Below, in pieces: positions 44,480-52,450 of a stretch of DNA of 64,000 nucleotides. The position numbers were made by a program, and so were the translations under genes. The stretch spans positions 1 to 64,000 of the forward strand of contig JAQBNO010000137.1 of assembly GCA_028288485.1 (NCBI GenBank). Direction: 5' to 3'. This DNA is from Segetibacter sp. (lineage in GTDB: Bacteria > Bacteroidota > Bacteroidia > Chitinophagales > Chitinophagaceae). How positions within the stretch are numbered: the stretch's first letter is position 1; each line of letters begins with the position of its first letter. The notes under the pieces are model-generated. The model was not told the DNA's origin, did not search any database, and worked only from the letters and a program-made list of their open reading frames with translations.

Positions 44480-45319
44480 TTATCCTAAAGCCACTCTCTT
44501 AAATTCCAGCACCTTCAGTTCACTATCAACACTCTTCAAATATTCAGCAACTGATTTACTGTTATCTTTTACGAAGGGTTGTGCAGCTAATGTGTTTTCT
44601 TTAAAGAACGCATTTAGTTTACCATCAGCAATTTTCGAAATCATTTCTGCAGGTTTGCCAGCCATTTTAGGATCAGCAGCAATTTGTTCAGTAACAATTG
44701 CTCTTTCTCTTTCAATAGTTTCAGCAGGTACAGCCGAAGGATCAACAGCCAAAGGGTTCATAGCTGCAATTTGCATGGCAACATCTTTACCTGCATCAGG
44801 AGCAACATGGTTTAAAGCAACCAAAACGCCCATACGGTGTGCACCATGTATATAAGATGCAACGTAAGGAGCTTCAATTCTTTCGAAACGGCTTACGGCT
44901 ATTTTTTCGCCGATAGAAGCAAGTTTGTCGTTAATCATGTCTGAAACCTTGGCCCCGTTAACGGTAACTTCGTTTAGTTCTTCAACACTTTTTACATTGT
45001 TACCAATAGCAGCATCAGCTACGCTGGTAGCAAAAGCAACGAAATCGGCATTCTTGCTTACAAAGTCAGTTTCGCAACTAATGGTAAGAACAATACCTGT
45101 TTTATTATCGAAAGTAGTACGGGCTACAACCACACCTTCTTTCGCTTCACGGTCGCTACGCTTTGCAGCAACTTTCTGACCTTGTTTACGTAACCAGTCA
45201 ATAGCACCTTCAAAATCGCCGTTGGTTTCGGTAAGTGCTTTACGGCAATCCATCATACCGGCTCCTGTTGCCTGGCGCAATTTATTAATATCCTGGGCTG
45301 TAATTGTTGCAGTTGACAT
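44480..45319 (-). CDS. tsf: Translation elongation factor Ts
   Basis: A 279-aa full-length EF-Ts, the guanine-nucleotide exchange factor of EF-Tu. The N-terminal UBA-like part has INKLRQATGAGMMDCRKAL and the TDFVSKN core contact motif follows (SCETDFVSKNADF). It is the last gene of the rplM-rpsI-rpsB-tsf operon, followed by a strong terminator. A 50-base hairpin and a dispersed repeat copy separate it from rpsB. Confidence 0.98.
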   Translation of the reverse strand: MSTATITAQDINKLRQATGAGMMDCRKALTETNGDFEGAIDWLRKQGQKVAAKRSDREAKEGVVVARTTFDNKTGIVLTISCETDFVSKNADFVAFATSVADAAIGNNVKSVEELNEVTVNGAKVSDMINDKLASIGEKIAVSRFERIEAPYVASYIHGAHRMGVLVALNHVAPDAGKDVAMQIAAMNPLAVDPSAVPAETIERERAIVTEQIAADPKMAGKPAEMISKIADGKLNAFFKENTLAAQPFVKDNSKSVAEYLKSVDSELKVLEFKRVALG

Positions 45320-45363
45320 AGTATATAATTTGAAAATGAATTAATTTGAAAATTGAAAATGAA

Positions 45364-45413
45364 AACCACATAGATCCATAGCACATGTTATGTGTCTATG
45401 TGCCTATGTGGTT
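45364..45413 (-). repeat. Long imperfect hairpin between rpsB and tsf
   Basis: AACCACATAG at the left end pairs with CTATGTGGTT at the right; inner parts (CATAG, CACAT / ATGTG, CTATG) pair again. It lies 45 bases upstream of the tsf start in the operon transcript. Confidence 0.65.
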
Positions 45414-45442
45414 ATTTTATAAAGAGCCAAAACGTTTTGTCA

Positions 45443-45500
45443 GTACAAGAGTGCGACGCAACGATGTAAAATAGTAGTCGTACAGCCGGGCTCAAAAAAG
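45443..45500 (+). repeat. Dispersed intergenic repeat, copy 13 (full length)
   Basis: GTACAAGAGTGCGACGCAAC with GATG, then GTACAGCCGGGCTCAAAAAA. Nearly identical to copy 8 at 21316. Confidence 0.88.
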
Positions 45501-45564
45501 TCCTCCATTTCTCAACGACCGAATTCCTCTATGACTTAATGGCCCTAAGACTTAGTGACTAGAA

Positions 45565-46464
45565 TTATCTGGGGCCACCCGGACCACTTGGTCTGCGACT
45601 TGCTCCACCCGGAACACGACGCTTTTGAGGACCACCGGGACCGCCTGGTCCAGCTTGTTGTCCACGACCTCTTCCACCACGTGCAGCTTCACCTTCGGCT
45701 TCAGCTTGTAAACGGGCAGCTCTTTTTTCAGCTTCATTGTCGGTATCTTCAACCTCATCGTCTTTTGCGGCGTGACGTTCGGCAAGACCTTCAGCAATAG
45801 CAGCAGCGATGTAGTTGGTTACGATTGCGACAGATTTAGTAGCATCGTCGTTTGCAGGAATAGAGAAGTCAACTTTGTTAGGATCGCAGTTGGTATCTAC
45901 CATACCAAAAGTTGTAATGCCAAGGCGTTTTGCTTCAGCAAGAGCAATGTGCTCGTGCCCGATATCAACAAGGAATAAAGCAGCCGGGGCACGACCTAAC
46001 TGGGCGATACCACCTAAAACTTTCTCCATTTTGTCTTTGTCGCGGGTAAGTGTTAAACGCTCTTTTTTAGTAAGGCTCTCAGCACTGCCGTCGTTCAACA
46101 TTTTTTCGATATTCTGCATTTTCTTCACGCTCTTACGAACCGTGTTGAAGTTCGTAAGCATGCCGCCTAACCAACGTTCGGTTACGAAAGGCATGTTTAT
46201 TTTCTTGGCAGCTTCGGTAACAATTTCTTTTGCTTGTTTCTTGGTAGCAACAAACATGATCTTTTTACCGCTCTTAGCAATACTTTTCATAGCTGCAGCA
46301 GCTTCCTGCAAACCTTCTACGGTTTTGTTAAGGTCGATAATGTGAATGCCTTTTTTTTCAGCGAAGATGTAAGGCAACATCTTTGGGTTCCACTTCTTCT
46401 TCAGGTGACCAAAGTGTACACCGGCCTCCAGAAGTTGCTGTTGTAGTGAAGTGTTATTTTCCAT
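45565..46464 (-). CDS. rpsB: 30S ribosomal protein S2
   Basis: A 299-aa S2, longer than the roughly 240 aa of E. coli. The core is standard (LEAGVHFGHLKKKWNPKM, FVTERWLGGMLTNF, PAALFLVDIGHEHIALAEA, VDTNCDPNKVDFSIPANDDA). The extra C-terminal tail after residue 230 is acidic, then Gly/Arg/Pro-rich (GGRGRGQQAGPGGPGG), as often found in Bacteroidota. S2 joins the 30S subunit late and is needed for mRNA binding with S1. Confidence 0.98.
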   Translation of the reverse strand: MENNTSLQQQLLEAGVHFGHLKKKWNPKMLPYIFAEKKGIHIIDLNKTVEGLQEAAAAMKSIAKSGKKIMFVATKKQAKEIVTEAAKKINMPFVTERWLGGMLTNFNTVRKSVKKMQNIEKMLNDGSAESLTKKERLTLTRDKDKMEKVLGGIAQLGRAPAALFLVDIGHEHIALAEAKRLGITTFGMVDTNCDPNKVDFSIPANDDATKSVAIVTNYIAAAIAEGLAERHAAKDDEVEDTDNEAEKRAARLQAEAEGEAARGGRGRGQQAGPGGPGGPQKRRVPGGASRRPSGPGGPR

Positions 46465-46478
46465 TGTTTTCTATTTTG

Positions 46479-46569
46479 TCCATGGACCACAGACCATAGT
46501 CCATTGTTTGTATTTTGATAAAAATGTTTTTCAGGAACTACCATCGTCCATGGTCTATGGACTACGGTC
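46479..46569. repeat. Inverted-repeat pair with CCATGG/GTCCAT units between rpsI and rpsB
   Basis: GTCCATGGACCACAGACC.. (46479-46504) and GTCCATGGTCTATGGACTAC (46546-46565) are related inverted units. Similar words occur at 22679-22701. Confidence 0.45.
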
Positions 46570-46578
46570 TTCTTCAAA

Positions 46579-46968
46579 TTATCTCTTACTGAACTGGAAG
46601 CTCTTTCTTGCTTTCTTCTTACCTGGTTTTTTACGCTCAACACTTCTCGGGTCGCGCTTTAATAAACCTGCGGCTTTCAATATAGGACGTAATTCTGGGT
46701 TAACTTCAAGTAAAGCACGGGCAATACCTAACTTTGCAGCTTCAGCCTGTCCTTTAAGTCCGCCGCCTGTAGCGTTGATTTTCACATCAAACTTGTCGGA
46801 GGCTTCAACAGCTTTAAAAGGTTGTTCTACCTGGTTCTGTAAGTAAACAAGCGGAAAATATACTTTATAATCTTTATCGTTTACAATGATCTTGCCTTCG
46901 CCCCTGTTAAGGAAAACACGTGTCACAGCTTCCTTACGACGACCTACGGCATTTTTTTGTTTTTCCAT
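46579..46968 (-). CDS. rpsI: 30S ribosomal protein S9
   Basis: A 129-aa S9, full length. It has GRRKEAVTRVFLNRGEGKI at the N-terminus, GGLKGQAEAAKLGIARAL in the middle, and the conserved RDPRSVERKKPGKKKARK and FQFSKR tail that reaches toward the P-site tRNA. It follows rplM, the usual pairing, with a 97-base gap. Confidence 0.98.
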   Translation of the reverse strand: MEKQKNAVGRRKEAVTRVFLNRGEGKIIVNDKDYKVYFPLVYLQNQVEQPFKAVEASDKFDVKINATGGGLKGQAEAAKLGIARALLEVNPELRPILKAAGLLKRDPRSVERKKPGKKKARKSFQFSKR

Positions 46969-47065
46969 TTTTTTGTATGATTTTAGTAGTAAGTAGCAGG
47001 TAGTAAGATTAAAACGATTGTGGGTATTGTGTCTTAATACTTGATACTAACTTCTTGATACTTTT

Positions 47066-47509
47066 TTAGAATTTAAGTTCCTTAGGTTGTTGTGCAGTGT
47101 GTGGATGCTGGGTACCTGCGTACACGAATAATTTTTTGTACATCTTGCGGCCTAAACGGTTTTTAGGAAGCATGCCTTTTACAGCTCTTTCAACAATCAC
47201 TTCAGGACGACGCTTCAAAAGGTCTTTTGCAATTTCTACTTTTTGGCCACCAGGGTAACCAGTGTAGTGCATGTATTCCTTTTCGTCCATTTTGTTTCCG
47301 GTAAGTTTTACCTTATCGCAGTTTATTACGATTACAAAATCACCACAATCAACGTGGGGAGTATAATACGCTTTGTTCTTACCTCGAAGAACTGCTGCGA
47401 TTTTAGCACAAATGCGACCAACGGTTTGATTAGTACCGTCTACAACATACCAGTTATGTGTTACGGTAGCCTCGTTCGCACTTTTGGTTGTGAAATGTAG
47501 TTTGCTCAT
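47066..47509 (-). CDS. rplM: 50S ribosomal protein L13
   Basis: A 147-aa L13 with WYVVDGTNQTVGRICAKIA, LRGKNKAYYTPHVDCGDFV and the AVKGMLPKNRLGRKMYKKL signature. L13 is an early-assembly 50S protein. It is the first gene of the rplM-rpsI-rpsB-tsf operon, preceded by a consensus promoter (47563-47594) and a leader hairpin (47529-47548) whose base lies 19 bases from the start codon. Confidence 0.98.
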   Translation of the reverse strand: MSKLHFTTKSANEATVTHNWYVVDGTNQTVGRICAKIAAVLRGKNKAYYTPHVDCGDFVIVINCDKVKLTGNKMDEKEYMHYTGYPGGQKVEIAKDLLKRRPEVIVERAVKGMLPKNRLGRKMYKKLFVYAGTQHPHTAQQPKELKF

Positions 47510-47528
47510 TATTTATAGTTTAAATTAG

Positions 47529-47548
47529 ATTGGCGCTATCCCGCCAAT
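47529..47548 (-). promoter_or_regulatory. Leader hairpin of the rplM operon
   Basis: ATTGGCG / CGCCAAT forms a perfect 7-bp stem around a six-base loop in the 5' untranslated region, ending 19 bases before the L13 start codon. Could be a ribosomal-protein autoregulatory leader; this is inference. Confidence 0.6.
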
Positions 47549-47562
47549 TTTTAAATGGACGG

Positions 47563-47594
47563 CAAAGGTATGCGGATATATTTTAATAAAGCAA
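47563..47594 (-). promoter_or_regulatory. Bacteroidota-type promoter of the rplM-rpsI-rpsB-tsf operon
   Basis: On the minus strand TTG, a 21-base spacer, then TACCTTTG, an exact TAnnTTTG box at 47563-47570. Transcription would start about 45-50 bases before the L13 start codon. Confidence 0.75.
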
Positions 47595-47682
47595 GATTTT
47601 AAGTACTTATTTTTTATGCTACCTTTGTAACTACTTGATTTTCAATCAAAATTTTGTTGTTAAATTTTAGTTGTGGTTTGGT

Positions 47683-47731
47683 TACCGGCATTTTTGCTAC
47701 TATTCGGCATCGTTGTGTCACTCACTTGTAC
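47683..47731 (-). repeat. Dispersed intergenic repeat, copy 14
   Basis: ACCGGCA at the distal end and CATCGTTGTGTCACTCAC plus TTGTAC as core. Confidence 0.8.
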
Positions 47732-47861
47732 ACATTCCGGTAATGGAGCTGCTAACGATGAGGGAGTTAAAGGCAAGAAAAACTGAAGTTGGATTAGCTC
47801 CCGTTAGGCTTTTGGAAGTTGTAGTAACTTAAAATGGTACAATAATTATATAGTTTTTTCC

Positions 47862-48476
47862 ATGCTAATCCACTTACACCCGGTAAACCCTCAACCGCGG
47901 CAAATAAAAACAATTGTTGAATGCCTGCTCGATGGGGGTGTAATTATTTACCCTACAGATACTATTTATGGGTTGGGGTGCGATATTTACCAGAAAAAAG
48001 CAGTCGAACGAATTTGCCGCATCAAGCATGTAGATCCTGAAAAGGCGCAGTTAAGTTTTGTTTGTCACGATTTAAGCGACCTGAGCAAATACACAAAAAG
48101 TATTTCAACCCCGCTTTACAGGTTATTAAAAAATTACTTACCGGGGCCGTATACTTTTATTTTACCTGCAAGCCGCGAGGTTCCGAGAATATTACAAAGC
48201 AAAAAAAGCACAATAGGTTTGCGCGTGCCCGATAATGTAATAGCAAATACAATTGTTGAACAATTAGGCCACCCCTTGCTAAGTGCATCGTTACCAGGCG
48301 AAATGGTGGAAGAATATACCGACCCCGAACTCATGTATGAAAACTTTGAGAAACTTGTAGATATTGTAATTGATGGTGGGAACGGAGGTATGACTCCTTC
48401 TACAATTATTGATTGCACAAGAGAACCATACGAAGTTATTCGACAAGGATTGGGGGAATGGGTAGAAACAATGTAG
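47862..48476 (+). CDS. L-threonylcarbamoyladenylate synthase (Sua5/YciO/YrdC family)
   Basis: A 204-aa YrdC-domain protein. The signatures VIIYPTDTIYGLGCDI near residue 30 and KLSFVCHDL-like QLSFVCHDLSDLSKY fit the enzyme that joins threonine, bicarbonate and ATP to make threonylcarbamoyl-AMP for the t6A modification of tRNA. The length is close to the short YciO/TsaC form without a Sua5 domain. The YciO paralogue cannot be excluded. It stands alone on the plus strand. Confidence 0.9.
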   Translation: MLIHLHPVNPQPRQIKTIVECLLDGGVIIYPTDTIYGLGCDIYQKKAVERICRIKHVDPEKAQLSFVCHDLSDLSKYTKSISTPLYRLLKNYLPGPYTFILPASREVPRILQSKKSTIGLRVPDNVIANTIVEQLGHPLLSASLPGEMVEEYTDPELMYENFEKLVDIVIDGGNGGMTPSTIIDCTREPYEVIRQGLGEWVETM

Positions 48477-48582
48477 CACTAAGCCCTAAAAGGGGAATAA
48501 AAAGCAACCATAAATTTCGGCGCTAAAGATGTGTGAAGGTTGTTTAGATCATTTGTGAAAGCTCAATATAGATTTGCCGATG

Positions 48583-48643
48583 TAGTGACTGTCATCACCT
48601 CCAAAGGTGTCATTAGACAAAGGGATCCCTGCGGACCGGGATG
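48583..48643 (+). repeat. Second dispersed repeat type, copy B
   Basis: GTGACTGTCATCACC, CAAAGGTG, AAAGGGATCCCTGCGGACC and GGGATG, similar in order to the inverted copy at 38581-38625. Contains a small CACC..GGTG hairpin. Confidence 0.5.
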
Positions 48644-48770
48644 TTAAACTTTTGTTCATAAGCTGGTGCCAAAAAAACCCGATAACTAAGCTTTTGTTAC
48701 CTTTCGCACCATAAAGTTTGCGCTTAGACCTGTTCTTACTATCTTCTCTTTTTAAACCAACAAACAGCTT

Positions 48771-50480
48771 ATGAAACTTCTTCGTTTAACGTCGTTGTTA
48801 ATTTTTGCCTTCGCCTTAATTACTTCCTGTAAAAAGCCATTTCCAAACCAAACCCGGTACATTCCAAAAAGTGCAGCGTTTGTAGCCACCATAAATACAA
48901 AAGCATTACAAGGTAAACTTCAAAAGAACCAGGCTGCCATTGAAAATATCTTAAAATCTGTAAATGGAAGCGATACTTCGGTAACAAAAGGAAAGCAGGA
49001 ATGGGAGGATCTGAAAGCATCAGGAATTGATCTTAATGAAAATGTTTACTTGGCCGTAGTGCAAAAAGGTGGCGGAATGAGTATGGGAGAAGGCGCAATG
49101 ATAAGTTCGGGCATTGGAACGCTAAAAGATGAAGGTAAACTTGAGGCCTACATACAAAAGAAACAACCTGGCAGCGAGGTAAAAAAAGAAAAAGATTATT
49201 CGTACAGTACCATGCAGGGAAATAAAATGATTGCCTGGGGGAAAGACGTTGTAATAATGATGTTTTATCAAAAATCTTTTGCAAACCAAATGGAACTTGA
49301 TACAACTACCGGTGCTTACAATTTCAAAGCGCCTGTAAATGCCGCGGCAGACATGAAAGTTGAAATGGACAGCTATTTTAATTTGAAAGAAGAGCAATCT
49401 GTGGCTTCGATTCCAGAATTCCGGGATTTAATGCAGGACAAAAGTGATATGAGCATGTGGGTAAACTCAGCCTCAAGCATCGACAACCTGCCTTTACCTT
49501 TACCAAAACTTAAAGACCTTCTTGCCAATAGCTTTACAGCTGCCACGTTGAACTTTGAAGACGGACAGATTACGGTAAACAGTAAATCTTATTATAGCAA
49601 GGAATTAAGAGACCTTCTTAATAATTATACCGCTCCTGATGCCAACCTTGCTTTAATAGAAAATTATCCTTCCAGTAATATAAACGGATTTAGCGTTTTT
49701 TCTTTCAACCCCGATTTCTTTAACGGTCTTGTTAACTACCTGGAAGTAGGGGCAATGGTCGATGGAACGCTGACAAAAATGATGGGAAGTAACTATACTC
49801 TTCAAGAGGCCTTGAAGGCGCTTAAAGGAGATATAGCAGTTGTAGTTTCCGACTTTGCCTCTGATTCTACCCGGGGAACCAGGAACAACATTATCCCTAA
49901 AATGAAAATGGTAGTTAATATTACCATAGGTGACAAAGTACAAATGAACAGGTTATTGGATAAAGTTGTTGAGATGAGGTTATTGGTTAAAGACAATACT
50001 GGTTACCACCTAAATCCGTCTATGCAACAAACTGGGTTACGGTTATCAGTAGACGATAAAAATCTCCTTTTTTCAACCGACGAATCTACAATGGATCAAT
50101 ACAGAGCGAAATCAGGAAAAGCAGTTTTCAAAAATGATGTGATGGATGAATTTAAGGGCAAATCGCTCGTAGCCTATGTAGATCTCGAAGGCATTTTAAA
50201 TGGAGTTGTCGCGGAAAATGGAGGTGACCTCTCAAAAGTGCTGCCTAAAGCGAAAGAAACTTTTAAAGACGTTATTGCTTACACAGAGAAATTTACTGGA
50301 AAATCGGTGGAAGGACATTATGAACTTCGCTTTAAAAATGAAAAAGAAAACAGCCTTACGTCGTTGCTCGGCTTTATTGAAGTTGCCAGTAAAAATGTGC
50401 ATTGGGGTAACATGAGAATCAATGGACAAGATGTAATGGCCGATTCTCCTTCTGTAGCCATACCTGTAATTCCAAGATAA
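48771..50480 (+). CDS. DUF4836 family lipoprotein
   Basis: A 569-aa lipoprotein (signal LLRLTSLLIFAFALITSC, lipid on the Cys). The mature N-terminus TRYIPKSAAFVATINTKAL is the DUF4836 hallmark. The family is made of large envelope proteins of Bacteroidota with unknown role. Here the rest is alpha/beta with repeated motifs such as INGFSVFSFNPDFF and GDIAVVVSDFAS. A terminator lies 20 bases after the stop. Confidence 0.9.
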   Translation: MKLLRLTSLLIFAFALITSCKKPFPNQTRYIPKSAAFVATINTKALQGKLQKNQAAIENILKSVNGSDTSVTKGKQEWEDLKASGIDLNENVYLAVVQKGGGMSMGEGAMISSGIGTLKDEGKLEAYIQKKQPGSEVKKEKDYSYSTMQGNKMIAWGKDVVIMMFYQKSFANQMELDTTTGAYNFKAPVNAAADMKVEMDSYFNLKEEQSVASIPEFRDLMQDKSDMSMWVNSASSIDNLPLPLPKLKDLLANSFTAATLNFEDGQITVNSKSYYSKELRDLLNNYTAPDANLALIENYPSSNINGFSVFSFNPDFFNGLVNYLEVGAMVDGTLTKMMGSNYTLQEALKALKGDIAVVVSDFASDSTRGTRNNIIPKMKMVVNITIGDKVQMNRLLDKVVEMRLLVKDNTGYHLNPSMQQTGLRLSVDDKNLLFSTDESTMDQYRAKSGKAVFKNDVMDEFKGKSLVAYVDLEGILNGVVAENGGDLSKVLPKAKETFKDVIAYTEKFTGKSVEGHYELRFKNEKENSLTSLLGFIEVASKNVHWGNMRINGQDVMADSPSVAIPVIPR

Positions 50481-50499
50481 TATGATCACCTATTCTTAA

Positions 50500-50523
50500 A
50501 GGTTGCTGCAAAGCAGCCTTTTT
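50500..50523 (+). terminator. Intrinsic terminator after the DUF4836 gene
   Basis: GGTTGCT / AGCAGCC stem (one G-U pair) with a GCAA loop and a T6 run. Confidence 0.85.
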
Positions 50524-50564
50524 TAGTTTATGTAACTAGTTCAACTAAAAAGCAGTAGCGATAA

Positions 50565-51212
50565 ATGCAGATACAATTACATGGAGTAGTTCCTGTACCT
50601 CTGAAAGACAAATTCAGCAAAAGAGATTCTGACCTGTGGAACACTTCTGTTACTTTTTTGCCCGGAGAATGGATCAAAATTGTAGCACCAAGCGGAACAG
50701 GCAAGACTACTTTGATGAATATCCTTTATAAGATCAGACACGATTATGAAGGTTCTGTTAGCTGGGATAATAAAGACCTGAAAACGATTTCGAGGGACGA
50801 ACTTGCGTATCTCCGGCAACAAAAGGTGAGTGTGATCTTCCAGGATCTGAGGCTGTTTGAAAACCTGACCGCCAGGGAGAACATCGAACTGAACAGGGTT
50901 TTGCAAAAGCCGTATTACGAAGCCGGCAAAATCGATGAGATGGCAGAGGTGGTTGGTATTACGCACATCCTCAGCCAAAAAGCAGGCGTATGCAGTTACG
51001 GAGAGCAACAAAGAATAGCCATTATTCGTGCACTTGTTCAACCGTTTGACTGGCTGATCATGGACGAGCCTTTTAGCCATTTAGATATCGCAAATACCAA
51101 TAAAGCTGCTACGCTGATTGCAGCAGAATGCAGGAAACGAAATGCTGGATTTGTTTTAACGGATCTTGATGAAGATTCTCTCTTTCCTTATACCAAATCG
51201 TTTAGCTTATAA
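50565..51212 (+). CDS. ABC transporter ATP-binding protein with degenerate switch
   Basis: A 215-aa ATPase of the FtsE/MacB/LolD kind. Walker A is APSGTGKTT (residues 41-49) where Ala replaces the usual first Gly. The Q-loop (VIFQDLRLFENLTARENIEL), a signature of the form CSYGEQQRIAI instead of LSGGQ, Walker B (LIMDEPFSHLD) follow. At the H-loop position the sequence reads VLTDLDED, so the usual His is missing. It pairs with the permease 15 bases downstream. Cargo unknown. Confidence 0.92.
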   Translation: MQIQLHGVVPVPLKDKFSKRDSDLWNTSVTFLPGEWIKIVAPSGTGKTTLMNILYKIRHDYEGSVSWDNKDLKTISRDELAYLRQQKVSVIFQDLRLFENLTARENIELNRVLQKPYYEAGKIDEMAEVVGITHILSQKAGVCSYGEQQRIAIIRALVQPFDWLIMDEPFSHLDIANTNKAATLIAAECRKRNAGFVLTDLDEDSLFPYTKSFSL

Positions 51213-51227
51213 TTTCAAGGACTGGAC

Positions 51228-52412
51228 ATGCTCAATCAACTATTAAAGAAAATTATCAGGACAGGTGTTGGACCGGGACGTTTTATAATGGCGGCTGCAG
51301 GGTTAACCATTGCAATGTTACTTATTTTGTCGGCAGTTCAAATCCAGGTTAACTATAACGAGCTTTTGTATGGAAAAAATAACCAGGATAGCATTGCTAA
51401 CTTTCTGGTGATTAATAAAGTGATCAACGGCAACAAAAGAGAAAATACCTTAAGCAAGGAAGAAATTGAAAAACTTAAACAACAGCCTTTTGTCGAGGAA
51501 GTCGGGCTATTAACAGCCAGCCGTTTTAAAGTTTCCGCTCAAAGTCCGAGCGATAATTTTCCCTTTTACACCGACCTTTTCTTTGAAAGTGTGCCAGATA
51601 AATTTATTGACGTGCAAAGCAAAGACTGGGCATGGCAGCCCGGCTCTACAACCATTCCGCTGATCATTCCGAACCAGTTTTTAGATATGTATAATTTCGG
51701 CTTCGCCCCCTCACAAAACCTGCCTCAGTTAACGCAAACTATGGTGATGGCCCTGCCCATTGTACTGAATGTGTCGTTCCAGGGCCACCCGGTTCGCTTT
51801 ACCGGGAAGGTAGTAGGGTTCAGCGACCGGATCTCATCGGTTCTTGTTCCGCAGAATTTTTTGGAGATGGCAAATAAACAATTTGCGTCACAGGCTGAAA
51901 TAAAACCTTCGAGAGTGGTAATTCGAACTAAAGATCCGGGTAGCCCTGAATTAGTACAGTATTTAAAAGACAATGGAATGGTAACCGATGCAGACAAAAC
52001 AAGGTTTAGCCAATACCGTAAAATAGTAAATACAATCGTCAATGCTTCGGGAATAACAGGCGGCGTAATGCTTTTGTTTGCCTTACTGGTATTTTCATTG
52101 TTCATTCAACTAACCATTGCCGCAACTAAAAATGAGATCAACTTACTGATAACACTTGGTACCTCTCCTAAACAGTTACAACGTTTCCTGGTGAAACAGT
52201 TTCTTCCGGCTAACGTAATTATCACATTTGTCTGTTTGGCCGTAGTTGCCATTCTTCAGTACGTGCTGCAGGGTTATCTACAAAAGCAGAATATGCATAT
52301 CAGTTCTTTAGTATCTTATTATACAATTGCTGCTGCCGGTATCATACTATTAGTACTCTGGATAACGAATGTTTCGACTATTAGAAAATATATACATCAA
52401 ACAGAAAAATAA
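51228..52412 (+). CDS. FtsX/MacB-type ABC transporter permease
   Basis: A 394-aa membrane protein with one N-terminal helix (FIMAAAGLTIAMLLILSAV), a large periplasmic domain (about residues 45-265) and three C-terminal helices. The layout is that of FtsX/MacB/LolC type permeases, which act mechanically rather than forming a pore. LITLGTSPKQLQRFLVKQF is the typical coupling stretch after helix 2. It forms an operon with the ATPase before it; a shared terminator follows. Confidence 0.9.
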   Translation: MLNQLLKKIIRTGVGPGRFIMAAAGLTIAMLLILSAVQIQVNYNELLYGKNNQDSIANFLVINKVINGNKRENTLSKEEIEKLKQQPFVEEVGLLTASRFKVSAQSPSDNFPFYTDLFFESVPDKFIDVQSKDWAWQPGSTTIPLIIPNQFLDMYNFGFAPSQNLPQLTQTMVMALPIVLNVSFQGHPVRFTGKVVGFSDRISSVLVPQNFLEMANKQFASQAEIKPSRVVIRTKDPGSPELVQYLKDNGMVTDADKTRFSQYRKIVNTIVNASGITGGVMLLFALLVFSLFIQLTIAATKNEINLLITLGTSPKQLQRFLVKQFLPANVIITFVCLAVVAILQYVLQGYLQKQNMHISSLVSYYTIAAAGIILLVLWITNVSTIRKYIHQTEK

Positions 52413-52420
52413 TTATTACA

Positions 52421-52448
52421 AAAAAGCCCTGCAAATTGCAGGGCTTTT
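52421..52448. terminator. Bidirectional intrinsic terminator
   Basis: AAAAAGCCCTGCAA / TTGCAGGGCTTTT inverted repeat with T-runs on both strands. It ends the ABC operon on the plus strand and the PSP1 gene on the minus strand, three bases from its stop. Confidence 0.9.
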
Positions 52449-52450
52449 AG

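Larger units (their letters stand above)
47510..47861. other. Divergent region between rplM and the threonylcarbamoyl-AMP synthase gene
   Basis: Holds the rplM leader hairpin and promoter and one full repeat copy (47683-47731). No gene. Confidence 0.6.
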
